The notes under the pieces: generated by a model
What the model saw: the letters and a program-made list of their open reading frames with translations, nothing else
Told to the model about the DNA's origin: nothing
The model's database searches: none
Source of the DNA: Kuschelorhynchus macadamiae
Lineage: Eukaryota > Arthropoda > Insecta > Coleoptera > Curculionidae
Direction: 5' to 3'
Length of the DNA stretch: 64,000 nt
Assembly: GCA_030620095.1 (NCBI GenBank)
Contig: JAUTXW010004695.1
Span: forward strand, 992,001 to 1,056,000
In this document: positions 53,571 through 64,000 of the stretch, piece after piece
How positions within the stretch are numbered: position 1 is the stretch's first letter
How the letters are laid out: every line of letters begins with the position of its first letter
Made by a program: the position numbers and the translations under genes

Positions 53571-55589
53571 AAAGAATTCCTTTTTTTACCAATATAGTTT
53601 TTTTACTTTATAGTTCTTGCTATCTTAATTAAAACATGAACAATTTTTCTTATTAACCTAGGTCCGGAAATGCTTCATTACAGAGATACAGGGTGTTGAA
53701 ATATAAATTTTATTTTATTTTTTATTAAATATTTGTTTCAAATTATAAAATTTTCTCACGAAATTGGGCATTCGGGATATTTTTGCGGTGAGAAATCATA
53801 ATCTGGTATTAGATTTCATGTGACACCTAGAGGGCGCTACGTAAGCTGCTATTATTTATGTAAATTTGCTCTATATTTTTTGGCGATGCACTTCTGGGTC
53901 TTTTTACGAATAAATATTATTCTTGTACCTTTTCTAAGCAAAAAAGCTATACTTACTCAACAACGCTAGAGGCAATTGTTCTCGAGCAATTTGCACGTTT
54001 ATGCGTCGATGCAAGGAAAACAAACTTTAATAATAATAAACTAAGATTTATTTATTTGAAGACATTGCAAAATTAAAGGTAAGTATGAATTACTCAAAAC
54101 TATAATAAATGTTCCACGTGATGACCGTTAGTTTGAAGGCATATTGTAATTCTTTTTTTTTTGAGAACGTAGTTGCTTAGGAAAGTGTAAGTATTTATTG
54201 ATAAAAAAAATGGTAGGTAACCGTTCTTAACAATAATAAACGCAATTTTTGACAAAATTGTTATTGCCATATTAATAATTTGATTTAATTGAAAGGAAGA
54301 TTTTAATTTACATTTTTTTTTTAAAATGGCTTCGTTTAGTAGTGAAGAATATGCAGATATGCATTTAATCTACAGGGAAGTTCAGTGTAACGCTCGAGCG
54401 TAGATATGTTTAAGAGTTTCCGAATAGAATCCATCTCACTCACACAACATTTACGGCACTTCACCAGAGGTTGAGGAAAACCGGATCGGTGTCTCCAGAA
54501 ACGGGTTGGCATCAATGACGTCAAAAAGAAATAGACCCCATATTTCATTCATAAAAATGAAATAAATAGAATCAAACATCAATTTTGTTGTTGTGTATGA
54601 AAAAAGACGGACTGATCGCATAAAGAATAGTTTGCGGTGAAAATTGCAACGCTGTCAGATATCTTCGCGAGGCTTACCAGTGGCGTAGCTATTTTTGAGA
54701 TAATGTATTATTTGCTTTGAGGCCAAATATTAGTATGGTGGATACGACAGTTTTTTTGTTCTAAGATGAACAGGAACGAGTTCACATTGCAAAAGTGAGA
54801 GTTTTAATAATAACCTGAAAATAATTAATTTAGATATTATGTCGTGGAAAAGTCTGCACTAAATGGGAAACTTTTTTATTATCAATTTCTCGAAAAACTT
54901 TCTTCTTAATAAAACTTGTGTGTTTGTCGAAAAAATAGTTTTCACAATATTCAACTTTAAGTCAGATATACAGGGCATTCAAAACATACGAAAAAGTGTA
55001 TTTAAAAAATTAAAATGTTTGTGACTACCGCGGCCGTAAAAAATCGTAAATTAAGGTTTAGTATTAGTTATGTCATATTAGTAATAGCTAAGGAAAGATT
55101 TAAATAGAAATAGGTTTTTTTGCTGTTTGACCTTAAATATCTCCATAACTATAACATAAAAAATTTTACTCAGTTTATATTTACGATGTTTTATGGCCCT
55201 TAAAACTACCGTCAGAAAAATTTTATTTTTTTGAAATTGTTAGTGAAATCCACTTTTTTGAACATCTTGATCTAAAGTTTATTACTATCAAAAATATTTT
55301 TTTTTGAACCACCAAATTTTTTCAAGAAATCAATAATAAAAAAAGTAAATAAATGCATTAAAATGCATTTTCCTTGAAAACCATTCAATCCTGCTGATGA
55401 AGTAAAAATAATTTTCTAATATTTATATTCTGAACATTTAATGGACTTTTCGAAAGTTTAACTTCACCAACCTAAAAGCAGAAAATGGTGGCCTGTCAGT
55501 AATTGTTGGATATTGTACGATAAATTTTACGTCAATCCCTGATAGAACGCAGATAGTATCCGATACTCTCTAGATAATTAAGAAAAACT
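53571..55589. other. decayed MLE arms; one transposase HTH scrap, otherwise no gene
   Basis: TACAGGGTGTTG at about 53,689 and TACAGGGCATTC at about 54,970 are solo MLE-type ends. The only coding remnant is at 54,326-54,545. The rest is AT-rich and unassigned. Confidence 0.4.
54326..54545 (+). pseudogene. MLE transposase N-terminal helix-turn-helix scrap
   Basis: ATG at 54,326: MASFSSEEYADMHLIYREVQ then CNARA and stop. After a deletion, other frames give HPSHSHNIYGTS and LRKTGSVSPETGWHQ, the end of the HTH segment. This is the DUF4817-like N-terminal domain found in front of MLE DDE domains in insects. No catalytic part follows. Confidence 0.65.
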
Positions 55590-56130
55590 TTAGTCAATAT
55601 ATTACACCTCTCCACCTATTTCTATGGTCATAAATTACTACCTGAAGTTTAAAAGAAAACGAAAACCAATTTCGAACCCTACGGGCGGATGGTCGCCCTT
55701 CGAAGCGCATAAATATGATCCAATTAGTTTTTAATTTGGGGGAGCGAGGCACCCAATTTAAGAGGGACACATTTTGTTTGAGTAAAAGGGGTTGTCGGAG
55801 ACAGGTTCTCTGATTTCTGACAACTCGGCGGTTTGCCAGTAAACTTTTATTATATAGTACAAATATGTGTAATTTGCAATAAATCAATTTCAATTTTTTG
55901 GGATATTTCCTTTCTTTGTTGTTAGAAAATCTTGATTTTTGGGATTAGACCTTGTGAGACTGAAATCTGTTTCCGACGATTCCTATTTTATTGCACAAAT
56001 CGAACTCGCGACCTCTGAAATGAAATCTCACTCAACACTGAGATAAAGTAAACGTAATCGGAATCTCACTATGACGTAATTCAGGTTAAAAAGGACGTAT
56101 GTCTTGAAAAACTTTCGTCATCAACACTGT
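55590..56130 (-). repeat. leader-like repeat related to 46,229-46,560
   Basis: Minus strand: CTCAGTGTTGAGTGAGATTT region, GTGCAAT, then a frame SSETDFSLTRSNPKNQDFL matching SSSNLTRSNPKNHDFL at 46.4 kb. Downstream, PRSPKLKTNWIIFMRFEGRP lies in a 99-codon frame at 55,594-55,893 whose start is not clear. Probably the 5' part of a retroelement; class unknown. Confidence 0.4.
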
Positions 56131-56285
56131 AGTGACAGTTAAGGTGCATTGCATATTATTAAGAGGTGATGAATGCGCTCAGAAATCCATTGTTTATAAA
56201 TAAGTTCCGAATTAGTATACCTTTTGTGTATTCATGTGTATATTATTTTATTTAGCTTTCTGCTAATATGCACTCTTGCTTTAGA
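56131..56285. other. no recognised feature
   Basis: Short spacer before the RT scrap. Confidence 0.3.
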
Positions 56286-56510
56286 TTAGGTCCTCTTACA
56301 CCGAGCTTCACCAATAAATTTTTTTTTAGCAAACTGAGATAATAGATATGAGCGAGTTGAAATGGATTTACTATACGAAGAGAAAAAAGAAAGCGAGATA
56401 TCACTGAATCCTAAAAACTGTAATTTTGATAGTAAGACTTCGTGGTCAATAGTGTCAAAAGCCTTAGAGTAGTCCAACAGCACCAAGGCTGTAATTTCCT
56501 TTTTATCATA
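56286..56510 (-). pseudogene. non-LTR reverse transcriptase fragment
   Basis: Reads ALVLLDYSKAFDTIDHEVLL, SKLQFLGFSDISLSFFSSY, then in a shifted frame a decayed VRG(P). DYSKAFDTIDH is the first catalytic block of non-LTR RT. About 70 codons; the YADD region is absent. A different family from the 36-39 kb element (DLSKAFDITW there). Confidence 0.7.
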
Positions 56511-56639
56511 TTATATAGGAGCAAGTCGAAGAGGTCATTTTGACTATAATAATGTAATGTTGAATCAAATTAGAACATTGGAAGTTTAACACTGTAAGAA
56601 AATATAACGAGGTAATGATTATTGAAAATTAAATACAAT

Positions 56640-57840
56640 TAATATCAGACAGAGGAATAAACAATATTTTCTATAAATAAGTATAAACCATTTTCACCAT
56701 TTGAGGTATCGACATCAGAATTGGTTTCAGAATCGTCAGAATCATTTAAAACAAGAATCAGTGGCTGTGTGCCAGAGCCATGCCAAGATTTTGTTATATC
56801 CCATATGATTTTATTAACGTCGGTAACATCCAATGGTCACTGGATATTTTATTCAGTACCTTACCCCACGTAGCCATTACTTTGTTAATTGTTCATTTTA
56901 ATATGGTAATATGCGCTGATATATGATATTTTTTCGGGACTCCTTTAGAAACGACTAGCGCCCAAATTTCGCCCTTCATCGCCTTTTTTGGGTAATCGAT
57001 GTTTCTGTTTTTTAGCTATTCAATTAGTTTATATTTTGCCCAAGACTTACAGGGAATTTTCTCAGAAAGTCCAGAGTGATAACTTGCAATATCCACAATA
57101 ATTAAAAGATTTTGGAGGTAAATTTAAAATTAATTTAGTTTTGAACCATGTTCAATTTTTTTTCTATTCATGCTATCATGACAGTCTCCCTTTTCAGTCC
57201 CGCTTTGAAATAGCAGGCTTGCATTTTTAATAAATCTATTTTCGTTGCCAGCGTGAATGACGATATAACGGTGACCTGAAAAAGAAACTTCCATAAATTT
57301 CTTTCTAAAACACTAAAATTATCAAATTATTACCTTCGGTTGTCTGTGTAGAACTAGTAAAATGAGTATTATCCTGGCAACTACGTCTGAATTCTCTTTT
57401 GCTGAATATGCATGTTTCATCTAAAAATATTATAGTATAAGGTTCTTGCGATTCGATAATTCTTGTATATTCACGCCAAAATTTCATTCCCTTCCTTTGA
57501 AAGTCGGCTAATTCCTTTGAATATTTTCAGCACCAATTTCTCAGAGAAGAAAGGGAATAATTCAAAAAACAAACTGATATCTTCATTTAACTTCTTGTGT
57601 AAATTGGCCATTGTAACGTGTTCTTTTTTAACATACATTATATAAATTGTATCCCTAATTTTATTCTTCATAAAATCAGAAATGCAATTTGTGTATTTCG
57701 TTACTCTTTCTGATATGTTGCGTGAATATGTTTCATCTGATTGAACTCTATTTTTTTTAAGGCGAGACAAAGTAACTTGACTTACTTTCAATACCTGTAA
57801 CGCCCTCATTAGTACATTATTGAAATCACCGTTCTCTAAG
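56640..57840 (-). pseudogene. DD82E-like transposase relic (fourth subfamily)
   Basis: Minus-strand blocks: MRALQVLKVSQVTLSRLKKN (HTH), EHVTMANLHKKLNEDISLFF, FWREYTRIIESQEPYTIIFL with DETCIFSKRE (first D), GHRYIVIHAGNENRFIKNAS, GDCHDSMNRKK, VDIASYHSGLSEKIP (second D), then a decayed LPPY...NPIE region near 56,880-56,920, and an acidic tail LNDSDDSETNSDVDTSNGEN. Multiple frame changes. The acidic C-terminal tail is shared with the other members here. Confidence 0.7.
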
Positions 57841-58329
57841 CTGCTGCTTTTCTAACTCAAAAAATACCAGCATACTTAAAATTATTAATTGAGTCTGATG
57901 ATTATATCGCGGTATTTTTGAATGAATAACAATATTATTTTGCAACTGACATTGACGAACAGGTAAAAAAATCAAACGACTGTAGAAGCGACAGATATTT
58001 TATATTAAAATCTCTTATTGTCACGGTTTCTATGAATTAAAAAGAAATATAAGAAAATGACGTCACAGTCAAACTCCACTACGTTTACTTTACAATTCAT
58101 CCAAATCAAAAACAAAATTCTCATGGCTCTCTTTATTTATAATGTAACCTGTATCGGAAAATTTACAATTTTTACGTTGTAGGAAAGTAAATAATTCATG
58201 AAAATTTATTCTTTTAGATTTTCGACGTGGAATCTTGTAGTCGACATAGAGAACTCACAGCTTTAAGACATAACCATATTTCTTTAATAGAAAACCCTGC
58301 GTATTTATAAATGCTTTTATTTAACTCTA
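57841..58329. other. no recognised feature
   Basis: AT-rich; nothing assigned. Confidence 0.3.
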
Positions 58330-58830
58330 CTTTTATGTTAGCATGTTTGGGTCAAATCTTGCATGTAACTTTTGAAACAGTTGCAGTTAACGTAATCGAC
58401 TGAGATTTGGTATACATACATAGACCCGATGATATTACAATATTATGGTATCCAATCGTGAAATTTATTATACAGAGTGCATAAAAAATATTGCTAGAAA
58501 ATACAAAATAAAATAAATGTAAAAATAATATTAAAAAAGCTTATGCTTTTGAACTCTCGAACAGAAAAGTAGAAAATAAATAAACTTACGTACAGACAGA
58601 ATTTTTTGAAATTTTGAATATTTTCGTAAAAGCTTGAGGCTTTGTTTCAAGTGTGATAACGTCTCATACCACAAGATTTTAAGAAAATATTCAAATTTTT
58701 AAATGTTCTGTCTTTAATTATTTTTTACTTTTCAGTTCAATAGTTTATAAATAAAACCTTTTTTTAATGTTTTTTATATTTATTTCATTCTTATAGTTCT
58801 TATATATTCTTAAGTAGAGTTAGTAATAGA
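58330..58830. repeat. dispersed AT-rich repeat, second copy of 4620-5045
   Basis: See the shared AAAAGCTTGAGGC and TTTTTACTTTTCAGTT blocks. Here the TTTGGGTCAAAT...TATCCAATCGTG segment lies on the left in inverted orientation relative to the first copy. Confidence 0.45.
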
Positions 58831-59624
58831 AATGATCAGTTGTAATTTCGCAGAATTGGTTCAATAATTGCCTTATTTATGAGTTAAAACAGAAACAAAT
58901 GAATAATGACACTTAACTAAATTTATAAACGATTTTTTCAGTTAAGAAGTTATTGAAATTATGATTAAATAATTCAAAATAATATATTTCCCCTATTTCT
59001 CAAATATCATTCCTTCTAAAAACGTATCTATACAGTTTATCTATAATAAAGTATACGTATAGATTATCAAAAGCTTGAGAGAGATGAAAGATAAGTGCCG
59101 CAACACCCCTGGGCCACTTTTCTGTAGACTAAATTAATAACAGCAATTTTTGTCCATCTACCGCTCATAAAAAACCATGTTCACAATTTTGACAAATTTC
59201 GTAATACGTAATATTTTAATTACTATAAATAAATCAGAATCTTTACTCAATTAAGAACCCTGCCACTTTTAATGGGTGTGTGGTGAATTGCTAATTTTTT
59301 ATAAAATTCGGACTATCTGTGCCTTTTCTAGTTAAAGGTCTTCATGGCATCAACTTCTTCCTATGACTAGTTTTTGAAATACAGGGAGTTAAACATTGCT
59401 TAAATTCCCTATAAATTCCATGGGGAAAAATAATGACACAAACTTTGCATCTTCAAGAGATTTAGTTTATAATACCTTCCAAAATAAGAGAAGTTTTTTA
59501 TGAACACAAGTTTGTAACAGATTCCCGGACTGGGCATTTCATATTGTTGATAGAATTTTGTATTAACGTCGTTTTGAATCACATATGCCTTGGAAACTTA
59601 TATGTCAATTTAGAAAACAATTGC
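58831..59624. other. no recognised feature
   Basis: AT-rich; one AATACAGGGAGTT (about 59,380) resembles a decayed MLE end. Confidence 0.3.
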
Positions 59625-59945
59625 TAGTAGTGGTAGAAGTAGAAGTTGAGGGGAGGCCGTAGCGGTTTACCCCAAGATCTCACTCCAACCGTTCATACCA
59701 CCTCGCTAGTGTCCTTGAGGACCTACTAATGTAGGCCAGGATGTCCTTCCAATATAGGTCCTTAATAACCTCCCTTTGCAGCATCGCGGCTCCAAAAATG
59801 TCTTCTGTCTGGCTCTAGATTTAATCAAATATTGTATTGAGGTTTTCTCCTCACCAAAGCGATGCAGGTCGAGTCCTTCTCTACTCCTAGCAGTGCTGGG
59901 TGTCTCCTCAAATGGCAATGTCTTGTTAGCACCCCATATGAGGGA
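59625..59945 (-). pseudogene. C-terminal fragment of a non-LTR retrotransposon ORF2
   Basis: GC-richer than its surroundings. Frames on the minus strand: RHCHLRRHPALLGVEKDSTC, then in another frame GEEKTSIQYLIKSRARQKTF, then AAKGGY. The order resembles the Cys-His domain after RNase H in non-LTR elements (GH...HL...C..CGEEE...H....C). Followed by GGMNGWSEILG-type sequence. About 100 codons, frameshifted. Confidence 0.55.
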
Positions 59946-60344
59946 GCTAATAGAGTTATTTTATTAATCAATTAAAATGAATAAAATCAAGTATCGATTA
60001 GTAATAAATTATCTTACAAAACATCCCTTCTGAAGCGATTACTTCAGACAATATATATAATTATATTCAGTAAACTTTGCTTCAGAGGTCGTTGAAAACC
60101 TATCGTGTTTAATACTCAGTGATGCAAGACTAAAGAAGCGACAGTTATAAGTATTATTAAAAGTTTCAGAAACCACGGTTTTCAGAATCCAACATGATTA
60201 TCTTGGTATGCCAAAGGCTAGTGCAATAGTGTAAGATGAACCCCGCGAATACTTTGACCATTTCAAATGAGTTGTCGAGTAGAACTTAGTGAACACATCT
60301 TGGCGGTTGTAGAGATGAACTAAATTTAATTATCAGTCCATTAG
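59946..60344. other. no recognised feature
   Basis: AT-rich flank of the mariner relic. Confidence 0.3.
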
Positions 60345-60900
60345 TTTGATCCTGAATCCAAGCAAAAGTCGATACTAAGGAATTTTATTGATTGATTATA
60401 TAGAAAAAGGTCAAACAGTAACAGAAGGGTATTAGGCAAGCATATTTGCTTCACAGACGCTATAAAATTCAAGAGAACCGGAAAACTGTCGCAAGTTGTC
60501 TTGCTGTTGCACAAAAATACACCAGTACACAAGTCAAGAATTGCGAAAGCTGCAATCTCTGATTGCGGCTTCGAAGAAAGTAAACACCCACCTTATAGTC
60601 CAGACCTGAAACTCAAAAAAACTCTTCGAGGGAGAAAATTTATTGACAGTCAATGACGAGCTTAGAGCAGCCATCGAGGACCATCTTGAGGGGAAAACAA
60701 AAGAATATTTCTGCAATGGCTTACAGTTAAGGTCGCTTTACGTGCTGCAATTTTCCTTCGCAATGTACAATAGTCTTGAATAAAGGCACGTGCAGTTTGA
60801 CACTGCGCATGCCTTTTTTCAAGACTATTGCATTGCAACAAAGAATTGCCGCATTTAGAAAGGCCTTTATCATTGAAATGTTGCAATGTCTGCATTCAGA
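60345..60900 (+). pseudogene. classic mariner (DD34D) transposase relic, C-terminal half
   Basis: Frames: KGQTVTEGY, GKLSQVVLLLHKNTPVHKSR (catalytic D of HDNAP replaced by K), IAKAAISDCGFEESKHPPYS, PDLK (the APSD segment with the third D is lost), TLRGRKFIDSQ, HLEGKTKEYF. This is the HPPYSPDL signature of true mariners, distinct from the DD40/41D elements elsewhere here. Interrupted near its end by a hairpin at 60,762-60,837. N-terminal half absent. Confidence 0.7.
60762..60837. repeat. 76-bp hairpin inside the mariner relic
   Basis: Arms GCAATGTACAATAGTCTTGA and TCAAGACTATTGCATTGC with (A)AAAGGCA(C/T)G inside and a TTTGA loop. Inserted in the C-terminal part of the transposase frame. Confidence 0.55.
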
Positions 60901-61377
60901 AGCAATGAAACTATATTGAAAAATAAATTTTTTACTTCATAAATAAAAATTGTTTTCGTATAAATTTGTGCTATTTTGAAGTAACCGCAACATATTCGCC
61001 ATGCACCTGTTCAAAGAAGACACAACTTCACACTCTTAATATTTCCAGAATAATCCTCGTAAATTTAGCCTGAAGGTGACATATATTCAGATCTATTTCA
61101 AGGCGAAGGAGTATTTTGAGCTCATTCGTATTTTAAGGAATCCTGTAACATATACAGGTCATTAAAAAGTCAATGGAAGTGCTTGCTTTTAACAGTAAGA
61201 AATGTTTTCTCTTTATTGTCTCTATATGTAATAAAATATCTATCTATCTTTTAGTTTTTACAAGATTATAAAGAGTAAAATATTTAAAATAAAATAGTAT
61301 TTAAAAAGTAAACTTCTGTTAAAATTCACTAAGAGTAAGAAGAAAATATTGCCTCGCCTTCTCAATACAATGCAGAG

Positions 61378-61378
<1 letters not shown>
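60901..61378. other. no recognised feature
   Basis: AT-rich; nothing assigned. Confidence 0.3.

Positions 61379-61430
<52 letters not shown>
61379..61430. repeat. (TA)n microsatellite
   Basis: Uninterrupted TA dinucleotides directly abutting the Tc1-type end at 61,432. Confidence 0.9.
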
Positions 61431-61431
<1 letters not shown>

Positions 61432-61433
<2 letters not shown>

Positions 61434-62260
61434 TACGCATCAAAATTAACGCACCACTATAAATTGCACAGCATTTCAATGTCGATTTTCATGCAAACCG
61501 CTGAACGGATTTTGATGAATATTTTTTTAATATAGATTTGTTTATCGCTGAAAACGCCGCGATGTGAGTTTTTATTAAAATTTTGGTTTTGAGCATATAC
61601 AGGGGCCAATAATGAGAGTAATTTTTCTCCAGAATATTTGAAACATCCTGTGGATCGTTTCAGCCGTAACAGCGGGTATACTGTTGATGCAAATTATAGC
61701 CCCATGTTTTCTTAACAATTTGGTTTTTGTTTCATGTCAATATCTCTAATTTTAAATGAAATACAGAGTAAAAGATTAAAGCGCACTAGTTTATTTTAAC
61801 AAATTAACAACTTAAAAATAACAATAATAACAATATTGGTGGCAAGGACAAAATTAGATTAGACGCCTTGTGTCTAGTATGAGTCGTCGATGTGAAGCCG
61901 TTATTCAGAGTAGAGGCGGAAACACGCGATATTGATATTCTCACTTTTTTTCTAATTTTGTCCTTGCCACCAATATTGTTATTATTGTTATTTTTAAGTT
62001 GTTAATTTGTTAAAATAAAGTAGTGAGCTTTAATCTTTTACTCTGTATTTCATTTAAAATTAGAGATATTGACATGAAACAAAAAGCAATTGTTAAGAAA
62101 ACATGGGGCTATAATTTGCTTTAAGCGTATACCCGCTGTTACGGCTGAAACGATCCACAGGGTGTTTCAAATATTCTGGAGAAAAATTACTCTCATTGGT
62201 GGCCCCTGTATATGCTCTAAACTAAAATTTTAATAAAAACTCACATCGCGACGTTTTAAC
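61432..62260 (+). mobile_element. Tc1-like fold-back derivative
   Basis: Starts with CACTACGCATCAAAATTAAC directly after a TA tract. Inverted arms 61,551-61,857 and 61,952-62,258 (307 bp each) surround a 94-bp loop. The loop holds the end of a Tc1-like transposase. The outer right tip is missing, and an MLE arm follows at about 62,270. Confidence 0.7.
61878..61937 (+). pseudogene. C-terminus of a Tc1-like transposase
   Basis: Reads SSMSRRCEAVIQSRGGNTRY and stop. The SMxRRCxAVIxxRGGxTxY ending is diagnostic of Tc1-like transposases. Only about 20 codons remain, placed in the fold-back loop. Confidence 0.7.
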
Positions 62261-62269
62261 GCAAAGGGA

Positions 62270-64000
62270 AAAATTGCTGCTTATGCAGTTTTTTACGCTG
62301 GATCCAGTGGCATATTTTTCATTTGAGTTGTTATTTTTTAGATATGACCCAAAGTTGTGTTTTTTTTTAAATGGGACACCCGGTATATTTGTCCAGAAAT
62401 TGATTTGTCTCAAAGCTTCTCAAAAATATATAATTGTATGGGTCTATTTTAATAAACAACAAAAATCCTAATTTTTATAATTATTATCCCAAATTTTGCA
62501 GTAGGCCATGCAAAACAATGCTGACTTTTATTTAAAGTCGTTAGCAATATCTACATCCTAACAATAAATCAAAATAAATATGTAATTAAATCTATTTATC
62601 AAAATATGTATTGATAATTTCGCACCAAAAAAGTACCACCTACCTAGATTTATGTAACACAAGAACAAAACAGTAATAAATTATTATGTAACAAGCCTTT
62701 CAGCAAAAATCAACTGTCCTATAAGAACTACAGTAACCGAGGAAATCAAAAGAACTGTTCAAACTGATTTCCATTTTGTTCTATGCATGCATCGCACAAT
62801 TTTCGTATTCGTTTTAGGGAATTAAGCAAAATAACGGGATGATTTTGTAAATAGCGAAAATTTTCTCTTATTGCATTTCCTAAATCTTGGACATTATTAT
62901 AGTGGTCTTTGTAAATTCTATTTTCTAGATATCCCCATAGAAAGAAATCTAAAATCGACAAATCTGGGGACCTAGGGGGCCATCTTATAGGTCCATTTGT
63001 TCCGATCCTTGATTGGTAAAATTATTGTCCAGAAATAATCTCGTCATTCCAGAATTGTGTGCAGGAGCACCGTCCTGTTGAAAATAAATGTCGTTAATTT
63101 GCGCTAGAGGTAGTAATTCAGGTATTGCTGCCTCTAAAATTTCTATATAGCGATTGGCTGTTAGATTTCCCTCAAATATATAAAATTTTATACGTGTTCC
63201 TAATATGAAGCAGGACACATTTAGACCAAACCTGCCCTGCTGTCTTCTGGGAAATATTTGGTGTTGATTTTCCTGCGACCAGAATCTACTATTGTGCCTA
63301 TTGAGTATACCAGAATTACTGAAATGTGCTTTGTCTGACCATATAACCTTCCTTTCAAAATCTCTAACCATATCGCATCTTTCTCGAAACCAATTGCAGA
63401 AGACTACCCGACGCTCTGCATCCCCTGGCTGTAAGTGCTGCACGAGCCTAAATTTGTATGGGTGGTATTTGTGCTTTTTTAGAATTTCTTGAACTCTAGT
63501 TTTTGGAATCCCTATGCTCTTTTCACTGGCCCTACAAGAGTTTGTAGGGTAAGCTTCTGCATTAGCCAAAACCGTAATTTCCTCAGCCTTCCGATTTTCT
63601 TTATTATATGTTTTCGTACGAGGTTTGATAAATGATCCGTGATTAAGTAAATTCTTTTTTATCCGGCTGCCTCCTTTCTGGATAGCTAAATAAAAATTAA
63701 GCAATTTAGGTATTTCAACATACCTAAAAATTAACTATGTACCTGTTAAAATACATCTCAGAAGCCGCTTCAACATTTTCATTACTTAATATAAAACAAG
63801 CTAACATATCGTACTTTTCATAATGATCGAAAGTTTGGTTTTCTTCCATAATAATACAAATATATTTTTACACAATAAATAAATACAAAAAACTAGCGCT
63901 ATATTTTATATACGCGTACAAAATTGGGAAATGTCATTTGCTTCCAAAAAAACAAAAGAAAACGGCATCGTTTTGCATGACCTACTGCAAAATTTGGGAT
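62270..64000 (-). mobile_element. MLE, right part beyond the window
   Basis: Inner arm segments 62,490-62,516 (ATCCCAAATTTTGCAGTAGG) and 63,965-64,000 are inverted copies, so the arms pair and the right arm continues past 64,000. The left arm has AAATGGGACACCCGGTAT near 62,370; its outer tip seems cut by the Tc1 fold-back at about 62,260. Confidence 0.8.
62746..63849 (-). pseudogene. MLE transposase with a 57-bp intron, near-intact
   Basis: Exon 1 63,849-63,743 (MEENQTFDHYEKYDMLACFI, SNENVEAASEMYFNR), intron 63,742-63,686 (GTACAT...TATTTAG), exon 2 63,685-62,746. Blocks: RTKTYNKENRKAEEITVLAN, IPKTRVQEILKKHKYHPYKF, LQPGDAERRVVFCNWF, VIWSDKAHFSNSGILNRH (first D present, next residue K for E), GRFGLNVSCFILGTRIKF, YFQQDGAPAHNSGMTRLFLD (second D), SPDLSILDFFLWGYLENRIY (third D), tail NGNQFEQFF. 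41 residues between the last two acids after allowing for one lost base. Lesions: a base near 63,660 and one near 63,008. Close relative of the 52-kb gene. Confidence 0.9.

Noticed and set aside
55594..55893. 99-codon frame as an LTR-retrotransposon gene
   Set aside because: PRSPKLKTNWIIFMRFEGRP looked familiar, but I cannot place it in any protein domain; kept only as part of an unclassified leader-like repeat.

Overview
The window reads as a stretch of AT-rich arthropod (most likely insect) heterochromatin-like DNA. I see no intact host gene. Almost every recognisable coding remnant belongs to a mobile element, and every one carries at least one stop or frameshift. The insect assignment rests on the element mix: TA-inserting IS630-Tc1-mariner elements with ACAGGGTG-type ends, an RNase H-bearing non-LTR retrotransposon, a Crypton-like tyrosine recombinase, a THAP-domain fragment, and Penelope-type repeats with hammerhead-like motifs. 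I cannot name the species; a beetle would fit but is a guess.

Layout. 1-5.0 kb: a hAT-type MITE with an 8-bp target duplication, a mariner-like relic, and a degenerate tandem repeat split by a 207-bp palindrome carrying a hammerhead-ribozyme core. 5.1-7.1 kb: a mariner-like element (MLE) with about 550-bp inverted arms. 8.1-9.9 kb: a Crypton-like tyrosine recombinase gene flanked by inverted repeats, then a THAP fragment. 10.6-11.7 kb: a relic of an IS630-like DDE family. 13.5-21.4 kb: three MLEs, one nested inside the transposase gene of another, with long (AT)n tracts in the arms. 21.4-23.4 kb: sparse sequence with Penelope-like repeats and a reverse-transcriptase scrap. 23.5-27.6 kb: an MLE split by a 2.7-kb element whose transposase has 82 residues between the second and third catalytic residues (DD82E type). 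27.8-28.4 kb: a tandem array with hammerhead-like cores.

31.0-33.1 kb: an MLE whose two 614-bp arms differ at only about three places, so it is young. 33.4-35.5 kb: a Tc1-like relic with long arms. 35.9-41.3 kb: a full-length non-LTR retrotransposon on the minus strand with a 13-14 bp target duplication, nearly intact. 42-45 kb: a DDE relic and an MLE interrupted by a 114-bp MITE, with an unoccupied paralogous site close by. 45-50 kb: small MITEs, a promoter-like leader plus ORF, and a second DD82E element. 51.0-53.3 kb: a near-intact, intron-containing MLE. 53.5-62.3 kb: sparse relics (RT scraps, a DDE relic, a classic DD34D mariner, a Tc1 fold-back). 62.3-64.0 kb: another near-intact MLE running off the window.

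How it fits together. The genes do not form a pathway. The recurring theme is that MLEs here carry very long inverted arms, several containing an inverted copy of one end of their own transposase gene, so read-through transcripts could fold into long dsRNA matching transposase mRNA. The other theme is repeated appearance of hammerhead-like cores in dispersed palindromes and tandem repeats. All coordinates and mismatch counts come from reading the sequence by eye.
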